Source: Chlorella sorokiniana
Lineage: Eukaryota; Chlorophyta; Trebouxiophyceae; Chlorellales; Chlorellaceae
Reading direction: 5' to 3'
NCBI GenBank assembly: GCA_025917655.1
Contig: CP084613.1
Coordinates: forward strand, 4,528,001-4,592,000
DNA length: 64,000 nt
Part shown: positions 1-15,692 of the stretch, piece by piece
Position numbering within the stretch: position 1 is the stretch's first letter
How the letters are laid out: every line of letters starts with the position of its first letter
Translations under genes and position numbers: made by a program
Notes under the pieces: model-generated
The model's input: only the letters and a program-made list of their open reading frames with translations
Database searches by the model: none
Told to the model about the DNA's origin: nothing

Positions 1-2999
1 CGCCCTGGTCACGCTGGGCGGCGCCGACGCGTTGCGAGGTGGGTGGCCGGGCCATGCGCCGTTTGTGAGTTTGCTGCCATGTGCCTGTGGAAGGGCCCTG
101 CCTGGAACAGGCGCTGTCCTGCCAGCTGTGCGGTGGGGCTGCCAGAGCTTGTCAGGAGCGGCTTGCTGGGTCCCTGAGCAGCAGCTGGCGCCGACACCTC
201 CCACGTTGCCTACAGCTCCCAACCGTCGACGCTGTCGCTCACGGGCTGTCCATCCCCCGCCTCCCTGCAAAGCCTTTCACGTTTTTGCGGTACCCCCTGC
301 CCCTCTACAGCGGTGGACCGTCCGAAGCTGCACGCCTTCCTCCTCCGCATGTGCGTCCCCCTGAGCGCGGCGGCGGCATGACCATGCACGAGGGTGCGGC
401 GACCCCTTCCACCTCCTCTGCCCCCTCGCATTTGCTGTGCTCTCCATTCGTGTGAGAGCTCCAGCGCGCTGCTCTCCGCACTGGTGCCTCTCTTGCCCCG
501 CTCGCTGGGTGGATGACTGTGGCGCCTCTCGCCCCCCTTTCCACCGCCACCATCACCCGCTCACCCCACCCACCCCCTTCTGCCTTTGGGCAGGCGGCGA
601 GGTGGACGTGCGCGGCTGCTACTGCGCCCTGGCCTCCTGCGAGATGTTGGGCCTGGACAAGGCGGCGGTGGCGGCCGCCTGCGGCATGATCGACTACATC
701 CGTCGCTGCCAGGTGAGGCCCCGCCGCTTCACAACCACCCTGTGATCCAAGCCGATGGCAGCCGCTCCACTGCCTCCCTGGTGTGGCTGCCGCGGGCGCG
801 TCTGCTGCCAAGGTTGCTTGACGACTGTGGGAGGGTTGCCTGGCGGGTGACGCGGCAGCGTCCAGCGGGTGTAAAGATGCCCAGCTGTGTCTGCCCGTTC
901 GTGCGACAGCACCCACTCGCCGTGACCCCCTCCCCCTACACCACCACATTCCACCACACACACACACACTCACTCCCCTCCTTCCCCAACCTCCCCACCA
1001 AACACCACCCCACCCATCCACCCACACCACAGTCTCACGAGGGCGGCATCGGCGGCGAGCCCTGGAACGAGGCCCACGGCGGCTACACCTTCTGCGGGCT
1101 GGCCGCCGCGCTGCTGGGCCAGGTGCGCGTCACGGCGGCGGCGGGGCGATATCGGGTCTGCACGAGGGAGGCAGCAGGGGGGGGTGCGGGGGCTGCTCTG
1201 TAAGGCACGCCGCATTGCAAGCCTTGGTGATGCACATGTCCTTTCCCTCACCCCCAAAAGCCTGGCACCGCAAACCTGGGCTGTGAGGTCCCTGAACACC
1301 ATCATCGTCTGCAAGCACCATTCATTTTCTATCTTTCTTTCCATGACCTTCTCCCCCCCATGACCTTCTCGCCCCCCTTTCCCTCCCCCAACCCCCGCAT
1401 GTAAACACAACCAGGCTCATGAGCTGGACCTGCCCCGCCTGCTGCGCTGGGCGGTGCGGTGCCAGGGCGCCGCCGAGGGCGGCTTCATGGGACGCACCAA
1501 CAAGCTGGTGGATGGCTGCTACTCGTTCTGGCAGGGTGGCGCGCTGCCGGTGCTGGCGGCGGCGCTCGCGCAGCAGGCGCAGCGTGGGGGCCGCGCGCAG
1601 GCAGGCCGCCGACACGCGGAGGCGGCAGGGCCTGGTCGCAGCGTGGGCGGCGACGCTGCTGAGGCTGCGGCGGCTGCGGCGAGGATCCTGGAGCAGCTGG
1701 CGCTGGAGGACGACGGCGAGGAGGCAGACGGGGAGGAAAGCGCGGGACGCGGCGCAGCAAGCAAGGGAAGCGCGAGCGGCGATGGAAGCAACGCCGAGTC
1801 GCTGCAGGTGTGGGTTGCGCGCCTGCCGCACCTGACGCCCGCGCAAGCGGCGGCGCGGCGGGCGGCGACGCTGCAGGGGGAGCTGGATGCCGCGGTGGAG
1901 GCTTCCCTGGAAGCTGAGGAGCGCTGGAAGGCAGCCGCTGGCAGGGCCGCGGGCGGGCCGCTGCAGCAGGAGGCGCTGGCGGCGCTGGAGAGGGCTGCGG
2001 AGCTGCAGCGCGCACTGGAGGCGGCCCAGGCGGCCGCAGCGGCGGCCAGCGGCGGCGCCGCCGCGCTGCTGGACGCGGCCACGGGCGGCGGCGTGGAGGA
2101 GGGGGCGCTCAGGCGGCCAGCGGCGCCGACCGCCTGCCGCTGCTTTACGACGCGGCGGCCCTGCAGCTCTGGCTCCTCAAGTGCTGCCAGGCGGTGAGAA
2201 GCTGCGGGGAAGGGGCCACGCGTGCCATGCCCACGCGCTGCCCATCCTGGCAAAGGGGCCCTTGCCGCCGTACCTGCGCTGACGGGCACAGCCCCCTGCC
2301 GCCAGAGCCTCTGAGCTGCCAACCCTGACTCAGCCACCCGATCCGACCCCGCTGCCGCCTCCTGTCCCTGCAAAGGCGCCGCGCGCGGCGGCATGCGAGA
2401 CAAGCCGGGCAAGCCACCCGACTACTACCACACATGCTACTGCCTCAGGCGCGTCCGCCACCACAGCTGGAGCAGCTGCAGCCTGTTAAAGCGTGGCTTC
2501 CCCAAAGGGGTCGATACAGGACTTGCGAGTGATGTTTCGCGCCTGAGGCGGGAGCTGTCTCCAGCCAGCTCCTGCAGCTCTCCAGCATGCCTGCCAGAGC
2601 CGCCAGCCTCCGGTGTGCTCAGCTGCTCCGAAGCTGCACTCTGCCCCTGCCCCCCTCGCCCTTGCAGCGGCCTGAGCAGCAGCCAGCACTACAGCGGCGT
2701 AATGCTGGGCGGGACGCAGGTGCGGACCTGAACAGCCGCATTTGCTGCGTGCGAGGCGGCCGTTGCGTCGTTGGAACAGGCCCCACTGCCCATTTACCCC
2801 CACCCCACCCTGTCCAGTGGGCGCACCCTGACCTGCCTCGCTCCTCTGCCTGCCGCCCCCGCCCCCTGCTGTGCAGAACCTGCTGGCGAAAGCAGACCCG
2901 CTCTGCAACGTTGTGGCCAGCAAGCTGCACGAGGCTCGCAGCTTCTTCCGCCAGCTGGACGGCGCTGGGCCGCAGGCTGCGGCTGCGGCAGAGCTCTGA
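1..2999 (+). CDS. FNTB: Protein farnesyltransferase beta subunit (5' truncated by window)
   Basis: This is the catalytic beta subunit that, with the alpha subunit, attaches farnesyl to CaaX-box proteins in the cytosol. Exons seen: 1-38, about 312-392, 594-712 (GGEVDVRG), 1033-1122 (GGIGGEPWNEAHGGYTFCG), 1415 onward (NKLVDGCYSFWQ), about 2113-2193 (LPLLYDAAALQLWLLKCC), 2376 onward (KPPDYYHTCYCL), about 2664-2720 and 2877-2999, ending in TGA. The zinc ligands Asp and Cys (in LVDGCYSFW) and His (in YYHTCYC) are all present. The first exons lie before the window. Frame is lost at a C5 run at 357-361 inside a conserved block, as if one C were missing. The Ala-rich stretch 1808-2112 is open but may be an intron: GTGTGG at 1808 and CAG at 2110-2112 restore the conserved frame. 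The family call is firm; several exon edges are not. Confidence 0.9.
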
Positions 3000-3495
3000 T
3001 GGCAGCCGCCTGGGGTGGTGGGTGACCGTGCGCCCAGCTGTATGATGTGACTGCGTCTGGCCTCAGCACGGCCAAGCGGTCACTTCATCAACATACTTCA
3101 GGCTCGGCGTTGCTGTTGTGTTGATTGGATGGCATCTTACGTTTGAGAGAGAGGGCCGCGCAACAGGCGGCACGCATGAAATGGATAAGGAAAGCGAGGC
3201 AAACAGAGCGGAAGAGTCATGGGCAGGGTTCGTCTCAGCCGTGGGCGCCGCCGGGACGAGAGCAAAAAGCACGTGCAGTGATCTCATCAAAACTGAGCGG
3301 ATCGAAGGGTAAGCGAAAGGGGTGGGGGTTTCTATTCGTGGTTTCTCACCACATCTGCTCTCAACCTGGGGCAGCGGCGACGGAAGCTTGCAGCGGTTCA
3401 CATCACCCCAGGGCCCCGTCTGCGGCTGCTGCCAGGCCGCGGCAGGGCTCTTGCTCAGGCAGACGCGCATCATACGGCGCATCGAATCATCGGCC
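3000..3495. other. Convergent intergenic region
   Basis: This stretch lies between the stop codons of the farnesyltransferase gene (+) and the photodecarboxylase gene (-), so it holds both 3' untranslated regions. I see no conserved coding segment, RNA gene or repeat in it. Confidence 0.6.
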
Positions 3496-8029
<4,534 letters not shown>

Positions 8030-9051
8030 CGGATTGCAGATGGCAAATGCAAGCTGCCGAAAGCGCCTGCAGGCTAGCGCACACGCAGGATAAAGTCGCT
8101 ATCCCGGGTGCCCGTTGTCGGTCCTCGCCCGACGCCGCCTGCTACTGACGACCTCGCAACTGCACGCTCTCGCAATGCCTCCGATGGCGCAAATTCGCAA
8201 TCCACAGTCGCCGTACTGCTGCTGTGTACTTGCTGTGGTGGGCAACCCTGGCGTGCCCGAGTGGGGCCTCAAAGTTCATGTTTGGATTTGGAGTATTCTC
8301 AGGCATGTTGAAATCATGTCGGAGAGCATAGGATGGTCTTAGAGCCGCCATGTGTTCTTGCACCATTGCCACGTCCACCAATCCCCCTGTAAGGCTGGGA
8401 GCACTCCTGTGCTTGGTGCTGCTGGCTGCGGCCACCACCAGCACTTCTCTGCGCTTTTTGCGGATAAGAGGCGGCGTTCAAGGACACTCTACCATCCTCT
8501 GTAGCTCAAGCCAATTTCGTGTGCCGCCCACCCGCCATTATAGCTTAGACCACGCAAGAAATACAACAATTATATCGAAGTGATAAATTAAAGATGGGCA
8601 AAAGCGCTATGCACCCGCCTTAAGCGGACTCACTGAACGAGTTTGCTCGTGTGCAGGTCAGAACTTCCCTGTGTATGCATGGAACGCTTGGAGTATTCAC
8701 ATTGATGCATAGAAAGATGAGGTGCGCATGAAAACTACAAACTCAGTCTAGGTTCTGACTTGGCCTGCCTGCTGTGGCTCCCTGCTGGCCTTAGCTGCAT
8801 GTTATGTTGGTGCTTGCTGCATGCGTTGGCATCAGGTTCGCTGCAAACACTGCCTCCTGCCTCACTCATCGTGCCGCCGCTGCGTCACGGCTGGGTCTTG
8901 GGCCGCCTGTGATGGGTTGCACCATTCCGCAGCACTGTGCCATCCAGGTTGCCTGGCACCGTCGGGCCCCGTACCTGCAACGCGCCCCGCATTAGATGAA
9001 TGAGCACGTCAGTGCCTCTCATTGCCGCCCGCCGCCAGGCACCTGTCCTAC
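8030..9051. other. Intergenic region upstream of FAP
   Basis: About 1 kb between the FAP start and the end of the transposase-like gene, both on the minus strand. It should hold the FAP promoter and 5' leader. The part from about 8270 to 8740 is clearly richer in A and T than the rest of the window. I see no coding exon or repeat. Confidence 0.5.
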
Positions 9052-11010
9052 TCATTGCCCCAATGCAGACCCAGGCCTGACCTTATTCACAGCCTTGCCC
9101 CTCTTCGCCAAGGTTGGCAGCTCATCGCAGCGGTCCTCAGGCGCCCCAGGTGGGTCCGCCTGGGGCCGCTTTCGGCGGTGCGGCAGCAGCGGCTTCACCA
9201 CTCTGTCCTCGGGGTTGCGTCCCGCCCTGCGGCGTGCCTGCTTGCCAGCTCGCACCTCAGTAGGCTGCAGCCCAGCAGCCAAGGCTACTTCTTTCGCCTC
9301 AGCCAGGAGGTCAGCTGAACGCTGCAGCAGCCCCTCCTGCGCCTTGCTGTCAGGCAGACCGGCGTAAATGCGCTGGAACTGGGCAGCGTCACTGCGCAGC
9401 TGCGCCATGCCAAAGACAGCACTGGTCCCTCGCACCCAGCCTCACCGCTGTATGAGCACGTGCAGGTCATGTCCCCCAAGACCACCATGGCGCTGCCGCT
9501 GTCGCTAGTCACACTCGCCCTGCCGCAGCTGCTGCCCTCCTCCTTGGCTACTGCCCCGCTGTTGACCAGGTGATCCACTATCCGCTGTATGCGCAGGCCC
9601 TGCTGCACCTGGTCGCTGCTGGCACGGCCCACCAGCTGCAAGGCACGCTGCTGCATGTGCCTGGAGTTCGTCGTGCCCGCCCTGGCAGCTGAGCATATGC
9701 TCCCTCACCACAAGGGCGTACAAAGGGAAGCCGTATTTGTTGGTGCCGTAGGTTGCATCCAGGAACACCAGGCTGCGCCCAAACTCGAACAGCATGCGCT
9801 GCTGGAAGGGAGTCTGCAGGATGAGGATAAGCGGCTGCGCGCCGACCTGCTGGGTTGCAGCCCTGTATGGTTGGAAGAAGGCCACATGGCCACCGCGCTG
9901 CTTGTACTCCTCCACGTGGACGGGAATGGCCTTGGCGTCGCTGGTGAGCCCGTAGCCCTGCTGCCGCTTGTACTGCTTGGCCAGCGCATACACCTGATGC
10001 AGGCTGATGCTGGCCCTGGCATTGCTGGCCTGCTGCAGGGCGCTGCTGCCCGTACCCAGCAACCCCTGCCGCAGCGCCATGTCGTTCAGCTCGCAGCACA
10101 CCTGCATGGGCTTCACCCCCAACTTGAGCAGCGTGCTGCCCATGGCTTGCAGAGTTGGGTGCATCCTCAGGCGCGCCATGTCTTCGGCACTGCCAGGGTT
10201 GTGAAACTGGTGCGTCTCCAGCTGTGTGACGGCCACGGTGCCATTGCCGTTATGCTTGAACTGGATGGAATAGGGGCAGCAGCAATCGGATGCTCGGGCG
10301 CACACGTATTTGATGCACCAGCTGCCTGCTTTCACTTTCTCCAGGGCTGCCAGAAGCCCTTCCCGCTCCTCCGCCAGCAGGGCCTGTCCTGAAGCACTGG
10401 TGAGCTTGGGGATGGTGCCTGCTGAGGTGGGGGCAGGGCGCAGAGAAGGCTGGGCAGCATGCATGGCAGCGCCTCATGCTGTTGTGAGCAATGTAGCAGT
10501 CTTGCCTTGGAGGTAGTGCAGGCTGCGCAGCTCATCGTCCAACAAGTCAGCGAGGCTGTCGCTGCCAGTCAGCATCTGGTACCAGAGCTCGCACACTGGC
10601 CGCTCCCGACGCAGGTCAACGGGCACATCTCCATCGTGCTGCAAGCCATGCAGATAGGAAGGGATCTCGTCTGCTGGCAAGCTGCCCTCAAGCAGCTTGG
10701 GCTGGAATACTGTGAGGATGGGAGCGTCAGCTGGTGGCGGCTCCATGGCATGCAGGTAGTCAGGGGGAATGACTGCCGTGCCTCCTTGCCATCCAGCAGG
10801 CAGGTCCAGCTCTGGCCAGTCTGAAGCACATGCGAGAGGTGCTGATGGGCGCCGCTGGCGCGAACCCGCCCATTGTCCCCAGCCAGCGGCACAACTCCAG
10901 TTGCACTGCCCACCAGCAATGCCTTCGTGCAAATGATGTTGATTAATGCATTGATTCACAAAGAATAAGGAGTGAAAAACAAAACCGCCTTGCAGCGCAC
11001 GACTGCTCAT
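9052..11010 (-). mobile_element. Mutator-like (MULE) transposase relic or domesticated derivative
   Basis: The longest open stretch (9505-10464) has a Cys/His cluster (CARASDCCCPYSIQF, then THQFH) resembling the WRKY/GCM1-type zinc finger at the front of MULE transposases. It is followed by a helical region and LVFLDATYGTNKYGFPLYAL, which matches the first catalytic Asp block of the MULE transposase domain. Downstream (9285-9656) a CTCSYSG segment may be the start of a SWIM zinc finger. Further open segments lie at 9052-9435 and 10474-11010. The frames do not join cleanly, so this is either a decayed copy or a gene with introns and base-call errors. No terminal inverted repeats or target-site duplication were recognised. 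A domesticated FAR1-like regulator is the main alternative. Confidence 0.55.
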
Positions 11011-11190
11011 TGCGCCTGATGCAGCCCCACAGCATCAGCGCCGCTGCCGCAGCCAGCACAGCCGCTGCAGCACCCAGCATCCCTAACACGCCAGCGCAGG
11101 CATGAATGGCCGACGAGGGCGCCTGCTGGGGCGAGGGGGCTCGCTGCAGGCATGCCAGTTGCCTGCTTGAGCGGAGCGGGACCAGGGATG

Positions 11191-12976
11191 TCATACACGC
11201 GACCGCCGTTGTCTGTGGTCGTCAGACCCCATCCGCATGGGGCCCCCATCGCCGCCCTTCTCTGGCTTGCACATATCGTAGTAATCCTCGGGGCAGGGCG
11301 CCGTGGGTGGTAGCACCGGCGAGTCACAGACGGCGGGGAACGTGGCTGCCACGTCAGCGTCGCCACACATGGCGGCAAAGCCGCTCGCTGCGCACTCGTG
11401 CATGGTGGGCATGGCTGGAAGGGGTGGGGCGGAGTGGGGTGGGGGGGGGGGCTTGAGGTTATGCAAGTTGATGTCATCAGTCAACAGCGGTTTGTGCTGA
11501 GAACAGCAGCTCCCCATACGAAAGGGGTGACCAGGCGCTATGCATGCACGTGGGCCGTGCGGGGTGGGGGGCAGCGGGCAGGGTGTGCAGCAGAGCTGCG
11601 TGGCTGAGCACTGCCGGTGCAGCGGGCGGGCATGGGGCGAGCGTCATTCGTTATTATGTCATCATTTTTTCAGCAGAAAGGGGAACCCAGCTCCCTCACC
11701 TGTGCACATGCTGGCCAGCACCGTAAGCGGGTCGGGGCAGGCGGCAAAGGTGTGCCCCGCGCCAGCGCAGTAGCATTCCATGCAGCCGTCCATGCAATGC
11801 GTGTAGCAACTAAGTTTGGGGGAGGGGGTGGGGGGTGCGGGGGGGGGGGGGCCGCACGCGCAGGATCTCGCAGGATGAAGGGCAGAGGGGCCCGTCGGCA
11901 CCGTGAAGCCCGCTGGCCTGCCCCAGCCATTAACAGCTTGGCAGTGGCAGGGAGCACGGGGGCAGCCAGGCAGGGGCTGCCTGTCCTCCCAAGGAGCGCG
12001 GCGAGAATGAGACCCTCCATCAGCATGCCGGTGCTGCACAGCGCTCACAGAGCGTCCAAAGCGTCCTTTGTGCCAAACGTTGTCAGGCCGCCAGGGATGG
12101 GGCCGGGGCAGGCGCACTGCTCCACCGCTGTGGTGTTGGAGCAGAGGGCAAGGTAGGCCTCGCAGCCCTTCATCTGCAGGCAGGGTTGGGCGGCGGGAAC
12201 GGCGGCGAGGCTGGGTGGAAGGCATCGGCGTTTGTTCGTGGATACAGGTTGGACCTTTCGCTAAGCGAGCGCCGGTCTGGCGTGTTGAGAAGACGAAGCA
12301 GGGGATCAGCAGTAGTGAGCAGAAGACGAAATGGCGGTTGGAGCGGAGCCCGTCGCCGCTCACTCGCGGCATGTCGGTGCAGGCGGCGCCCACGAGGGAT
12401 GGCAGCGCGCAGTAGGGCCCCGAGGCGGTGCCGTTGGCGCACTGCCCCCACAGGGTGCACCCCACCATGAAGGGCATGGCGGAGCACAGCTGCGACAGGT
12501 CGTCCTCCCAGTCTGCAGCGCCCGGAGGGAAAGAGCGGCAAGTCCAAGCCAAAGCAAAACGCATATTGTCGTAATTCTGTGCCAGCGGAGTGTTCATGAG
12601 TGTCGTGAACTAGCAAGAAGTGTGCAGATAAGCGGCACAAGGCCGGCCAAGGCGGGCGGCGCTCGAGCCACCTCTGTCGCTGCGCTTGAAGCCGGCGCAT
12701 GCGGCGGAGGCAGGGTCTGCATAGCACGGCCCGGTCATGTTGCGGCTGCCGCTTAACGAAACATGTGCTGCTGCCATGAACCCTGCAAGCTCAAGGGGGC
12801 TTGGGTGACAAACCAGAGATGATCAGCGCGTACCGCCGCCGCCCCTGCAGCAGTTGCAGCCAGCAAGGACTCGTGCGCACGCTGGAATCGTGCGCACCTC
12901 TTTGCTCCAACCTTCCCATTGCGTGGGCATGCCCCATCGCGCTGCCAAGCAGCAGCAGGGCAGCGAAGACATACAT
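11191..12976 (-). CDS. Secreted Cys-Met motif protein, CTR-like copper binding (copy B)
   Basis: A secreted or surface-bound copper-binding protein is inferred. The ATG at 12976 opens a hydrophobic signal peptide (MYVFAALLLLGSAMGHAHA). Exons then encode NMTGPCYADPASAACAGF (about 12673-12790), LCSAMPFMVGCTLWGQC (about 12370-12515), MKGCEAYLALCSNTTAVEQC (about 12050-12174), THCMDGCMECYC (about 11700-11810) and HECAASGFAAMCGDADV (about 11191-11415). LCSAMPFMVGCTLWGQC fits CxxMxxMxxC-x5-C, the motif described for Chlamydomonas CTR copper transporters. No three-helix CTR permease is visible. The model stops at 11191, but another frame at about 11010-11130 encodes a strongly hydrophobic segment (GVLGMLGAAAAVLAAAAAL) ending in a basic tail, so a further exon could add a membrane anchor. 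It is a tandem paralogue of the next gene, with the same exon plan. Confidence 0.7.
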
Positions 12977-13497
12977 TGCTCTCAAGCTCGCGTGAAGGCC
13001 AGTCGAACACCCCAAACGACCGGGAGATGGATCTAGTCGATTCAATGAAGGGTTGGCCCAGCCGAGTTACCGGGCTTCGAAGTTCCGATGACCGCAGCGC
13101 GTCGCAGCAGGCGACACGGGGATGCTCCCACTGAACCCACTTTCTGGCTGTCTGGCCGCACTGGTTCAAGGACCTTAAAACCGTTACCTGACCCATCAAA
13201 TCTCAATCCTCCTCTCCCCTCTTCTTAACCCATCAAATCTCAATTCTGAGAGGAAGGAGTCAGCTTGCAGGACCCGCCGCTCTTTGCCTCCCGCAACCCC
13301 CTTTGTGACGAGTTCGATGGCTATGGCGTCGCATTGTTAATTCACAACCAATGAGTGCATGCTGGGAATCAAGGGGAGGATGATGAAACCAATGCTGCTG
13401 CGCTGAAATCAAAGAATCCAGCAAGAGCCCTTCTCAGGGCCAATGCGACTCCGCCGTGTGGGGGCTCTCCAGTCAGCTGCTTCATGTGAAAGCCAGT
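12977..13497. other. Intergenic region between the two Cys-Met genes
   Basis: This holds the 3' end of copy A and the promoter of copy B, both minus strand. A 16-base direct repeat (CCCATCAAATCTCAAT) occurs at about 13192-13207 and again at about 13229-13244. Nothing coding is seen. Confidence 0.5.
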
Positions 13498-15405
13498 TCA
13501 GCAGTTGTCCGGCACAACCGGCGGCTCTGAGCAGACGAGGCCAAAGTTGGCCGCCACATCGGGGTCGGCACACATAGCAGTAAATCCGGTGCTCTGGCAT
13601 TCGGGCATGGGCATCTCTGCAGGGAGTGGGGGTGAGGTGGGATTAAAGGATGGTGTGAGGACGGCGGCAGTGGGGGCCAGGTTGGGTGGAGCGGAGCCGC
13701 CCATTTACACAGCTGCTGCCCACTGACGGTGCAGCGAGAGGCGGAGTGTCATGCTGTGGCCAACGACACAGCAGCCACAGCAGGAAGCGTCTGCCCGGGC
13801 AGACCGGTCAGGGGCCGCCGCCCGCATGCCAAGGAGCCCAGTCAAGGCGGCCCAGCAGGGAAAGCGCAGCGCTGTGCAGGGCGCCACGGTGCTGCTGCAG
13901 TGATACTATCACTGCAGCCGTACAGCGGTACGCACCGTAGCACATGCGAGCCAGCACCATGAGCGGCTCCGTGCAGGTGCGCCAGCTGGCGGAGGCGCCG
14001 CACACGTCGCAGCCCGGCATGCAGTGCGTGCCGCAGATGCCCTGCGGGACAGGGCAGTACAAGGAGAAAAAGGTGAGAGCTGGGGCCCCGGTGGGAGGGG
14101 GATGCCCAAAGGGCACCGGGGTGCGGCAGGGCAGCAGAGGTCTGCGACACACAGCTGGGAAACCCAGTGTGCAACAAGCTGCTGCGGGACTGACGGGGCG
14201 CACAAGCGGGCGGCAAGGGGGCTTGAACAAAGCGGGTGCGCACCTCAATGCCGTCGCGAACGGTGAAGGTGGTAACCGCGTCCGGGACCGGCCCCGGAGA
14301 CAGGCACTGCTCCACCGCCGTGGTGTTGGAGCACAGCGCGTTGTATGCCTCGCAGCCCTTCATCTGCACGTGAGGAGAGCGGAAAGGGGGCGCGGCAGGT
14401 GGAGCAGGGAGGCAGCCAGCCCAGCACGGGCGAAATGGCGACAAAGCAACGTGGCGCCCCCACACAGGCTCCTCACCAGCGGCATGTCGGCGCAGGTGGC
14501 GCCCACGAGGGAGGGCAGCGCGCAGTAGGGGCCCGAGGCGGTGCCGTTGATGCACTGCTCCCACAAGGTGCACCCCACCATGAAGGGCATGGCGGCGCAC
14601 AGCTGCGACAGGTCGTCCTCCCAGTCTGCAGCGCCCGGGGGGGCGGGCAAAACGGGCGCAGGGGCATCAGTGCAGCTCAGGAGCGGCAAACGGGCGCAGG
14701 CTGGCAGGGAAGCGTGGGCATGCACGGGAGGATGCACGCCGCTTGGGGCGCACACAGGCTCCGCGCCTCACCAGCATCAGTGCGGTTGAAGCCAGCGCAG
14801 GCCGCATCGGAGGGGTTGGCGTAGCAGGGGTCGTCCATGTTCACGCTGCCCGCCGGAACGCCGCTACCAGCCGGCATGTCCATGCCGTCGCTGGCTGCTA
14901 CCGCCGTCGTCGGGCGCCGCCGCCCATGCTGCTGTGGTCGTGGCCCATGCTGCTGTGGTCGTGGCCCATGCTGCTGTGGTCGTGGCCCATGGCGCTGTGG
15001 TCGTGATCCATGCTGCTGTGGTCGTGGCCCATGCTGCTGTGGTCGTGGCCCATGGCGCTGTGGTCGTGCTCCTCTGCGTAACGGGAAAGCAGGGGCGAGC
15101 AGACACATGAGCGGCGGCGGCGGCGGCAGCCACGCCCAGGGGCCTGTGTACCCGCGAGTTGCACCAGGACTCAAACCAGCTCGCGGTTCGAGTCGTGTGT
15201 GTCCAAGATTTATGGCCCAAAGCGGTGTGCGCTCGGTTTACACAACACCTCTGTGAAGCTGGGGGCGGGTGTACCAGCATGCCACAGCCGCGCGCCTGTG
15301 CGCTAAGAGCTTACGATGCAGGTGTCTTCTCGCCATCGCCGGTCCTGAGAGGCTAATGAGCAGCAGCAGCGCCGCAAAGGCCGCAGCAGACCCACTCCTG
15401 AGCAT
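13498..15405 (-). CDS. Secreted His/Met-rich Cys-Met motif protein, CTR-like copper binding (copy A)
   Basis: An extracellular copper-binding role is inferred. ATG at 15405 begins a signal peptide (MLRSGSAAAFAALLLLISL). The next exon carries seven heptads of the form HDHS(S/A)M(G/D), typical of copper-transporter N-termini. Then come NMDDPCYANPSDAACAGF, LCAAMPFMVGCTLWEQC (exactly CxxMxxMxxC-x5-C), MKGCEAYNALCSNTTAVEQC, CGTHCMPGCDVCG and PECQSTGFTAMCADPDV, ending DNC-stop at 13498. There is no membrane segment after the signal peptide and no CTR permease core, so the protein looks soluble, as reported for Chlamydomonas CTR3. Exon order and sequence parallel copy B, which lacks the His-Met repeat. 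The many Cys pairs suggest a disulfide-rich extracellular fold. Copper is inferred from motifs; another soft metal is possible. Confidence 0.78.
14925..15071 (-). repeat. 21-bp in-frame tandem repeat encoding HDHSSMG heptads
   Basis: Seven 21-base units in the second exon of the copy A Cys-Met gene. Each encodes a heptad with two His, one or two Ser and one Met; units differ by Ser/Ala and Gly/Asp changes. Being a multiple of three, copy number can change without breaking frame. Confidence 0.9.
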
Positions 15406-15692
15406 GATGCTACCGCCTCACTGTTTCAAACGACAGCACTCAATGATCAGGGATATTGTCGATTAATGACAGATGCTTGATGGGTTTTGCGGGGTGTACC
15501 ACCGAGTAAGATAGGCCGGCAGAACCAGCCCAGCGCAGCGCAGCGAGGCAGCAGCTGCTAGCGCCAGCGGCAGGTGGCTTGCACGTACGTCTCAAGGCGG
15601 CAGCATACATGAGGGTACAAGTAGCATACATGGCGCAGTGCACGGAGCCTGCTGCAAGCAATGGGCATGCAATCACTAGCAGGCAAACACGG

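Noticed and set aside
15168-15194. Candidate tRNA (GGTTCGAGTC resembles a T-arm)
   Set aside because: No matching acceptor stem, D-arm or anticodon arm can be placed on either strand.
14837-15256. Plus-strand frame with a repeating Cys-Gly-Arg-Gly-Pro pattern
   Set aside because: Antisense shadow of the His-Met heptad array; the minus strand has the signal peptide, splice sites and metal-binding logic.
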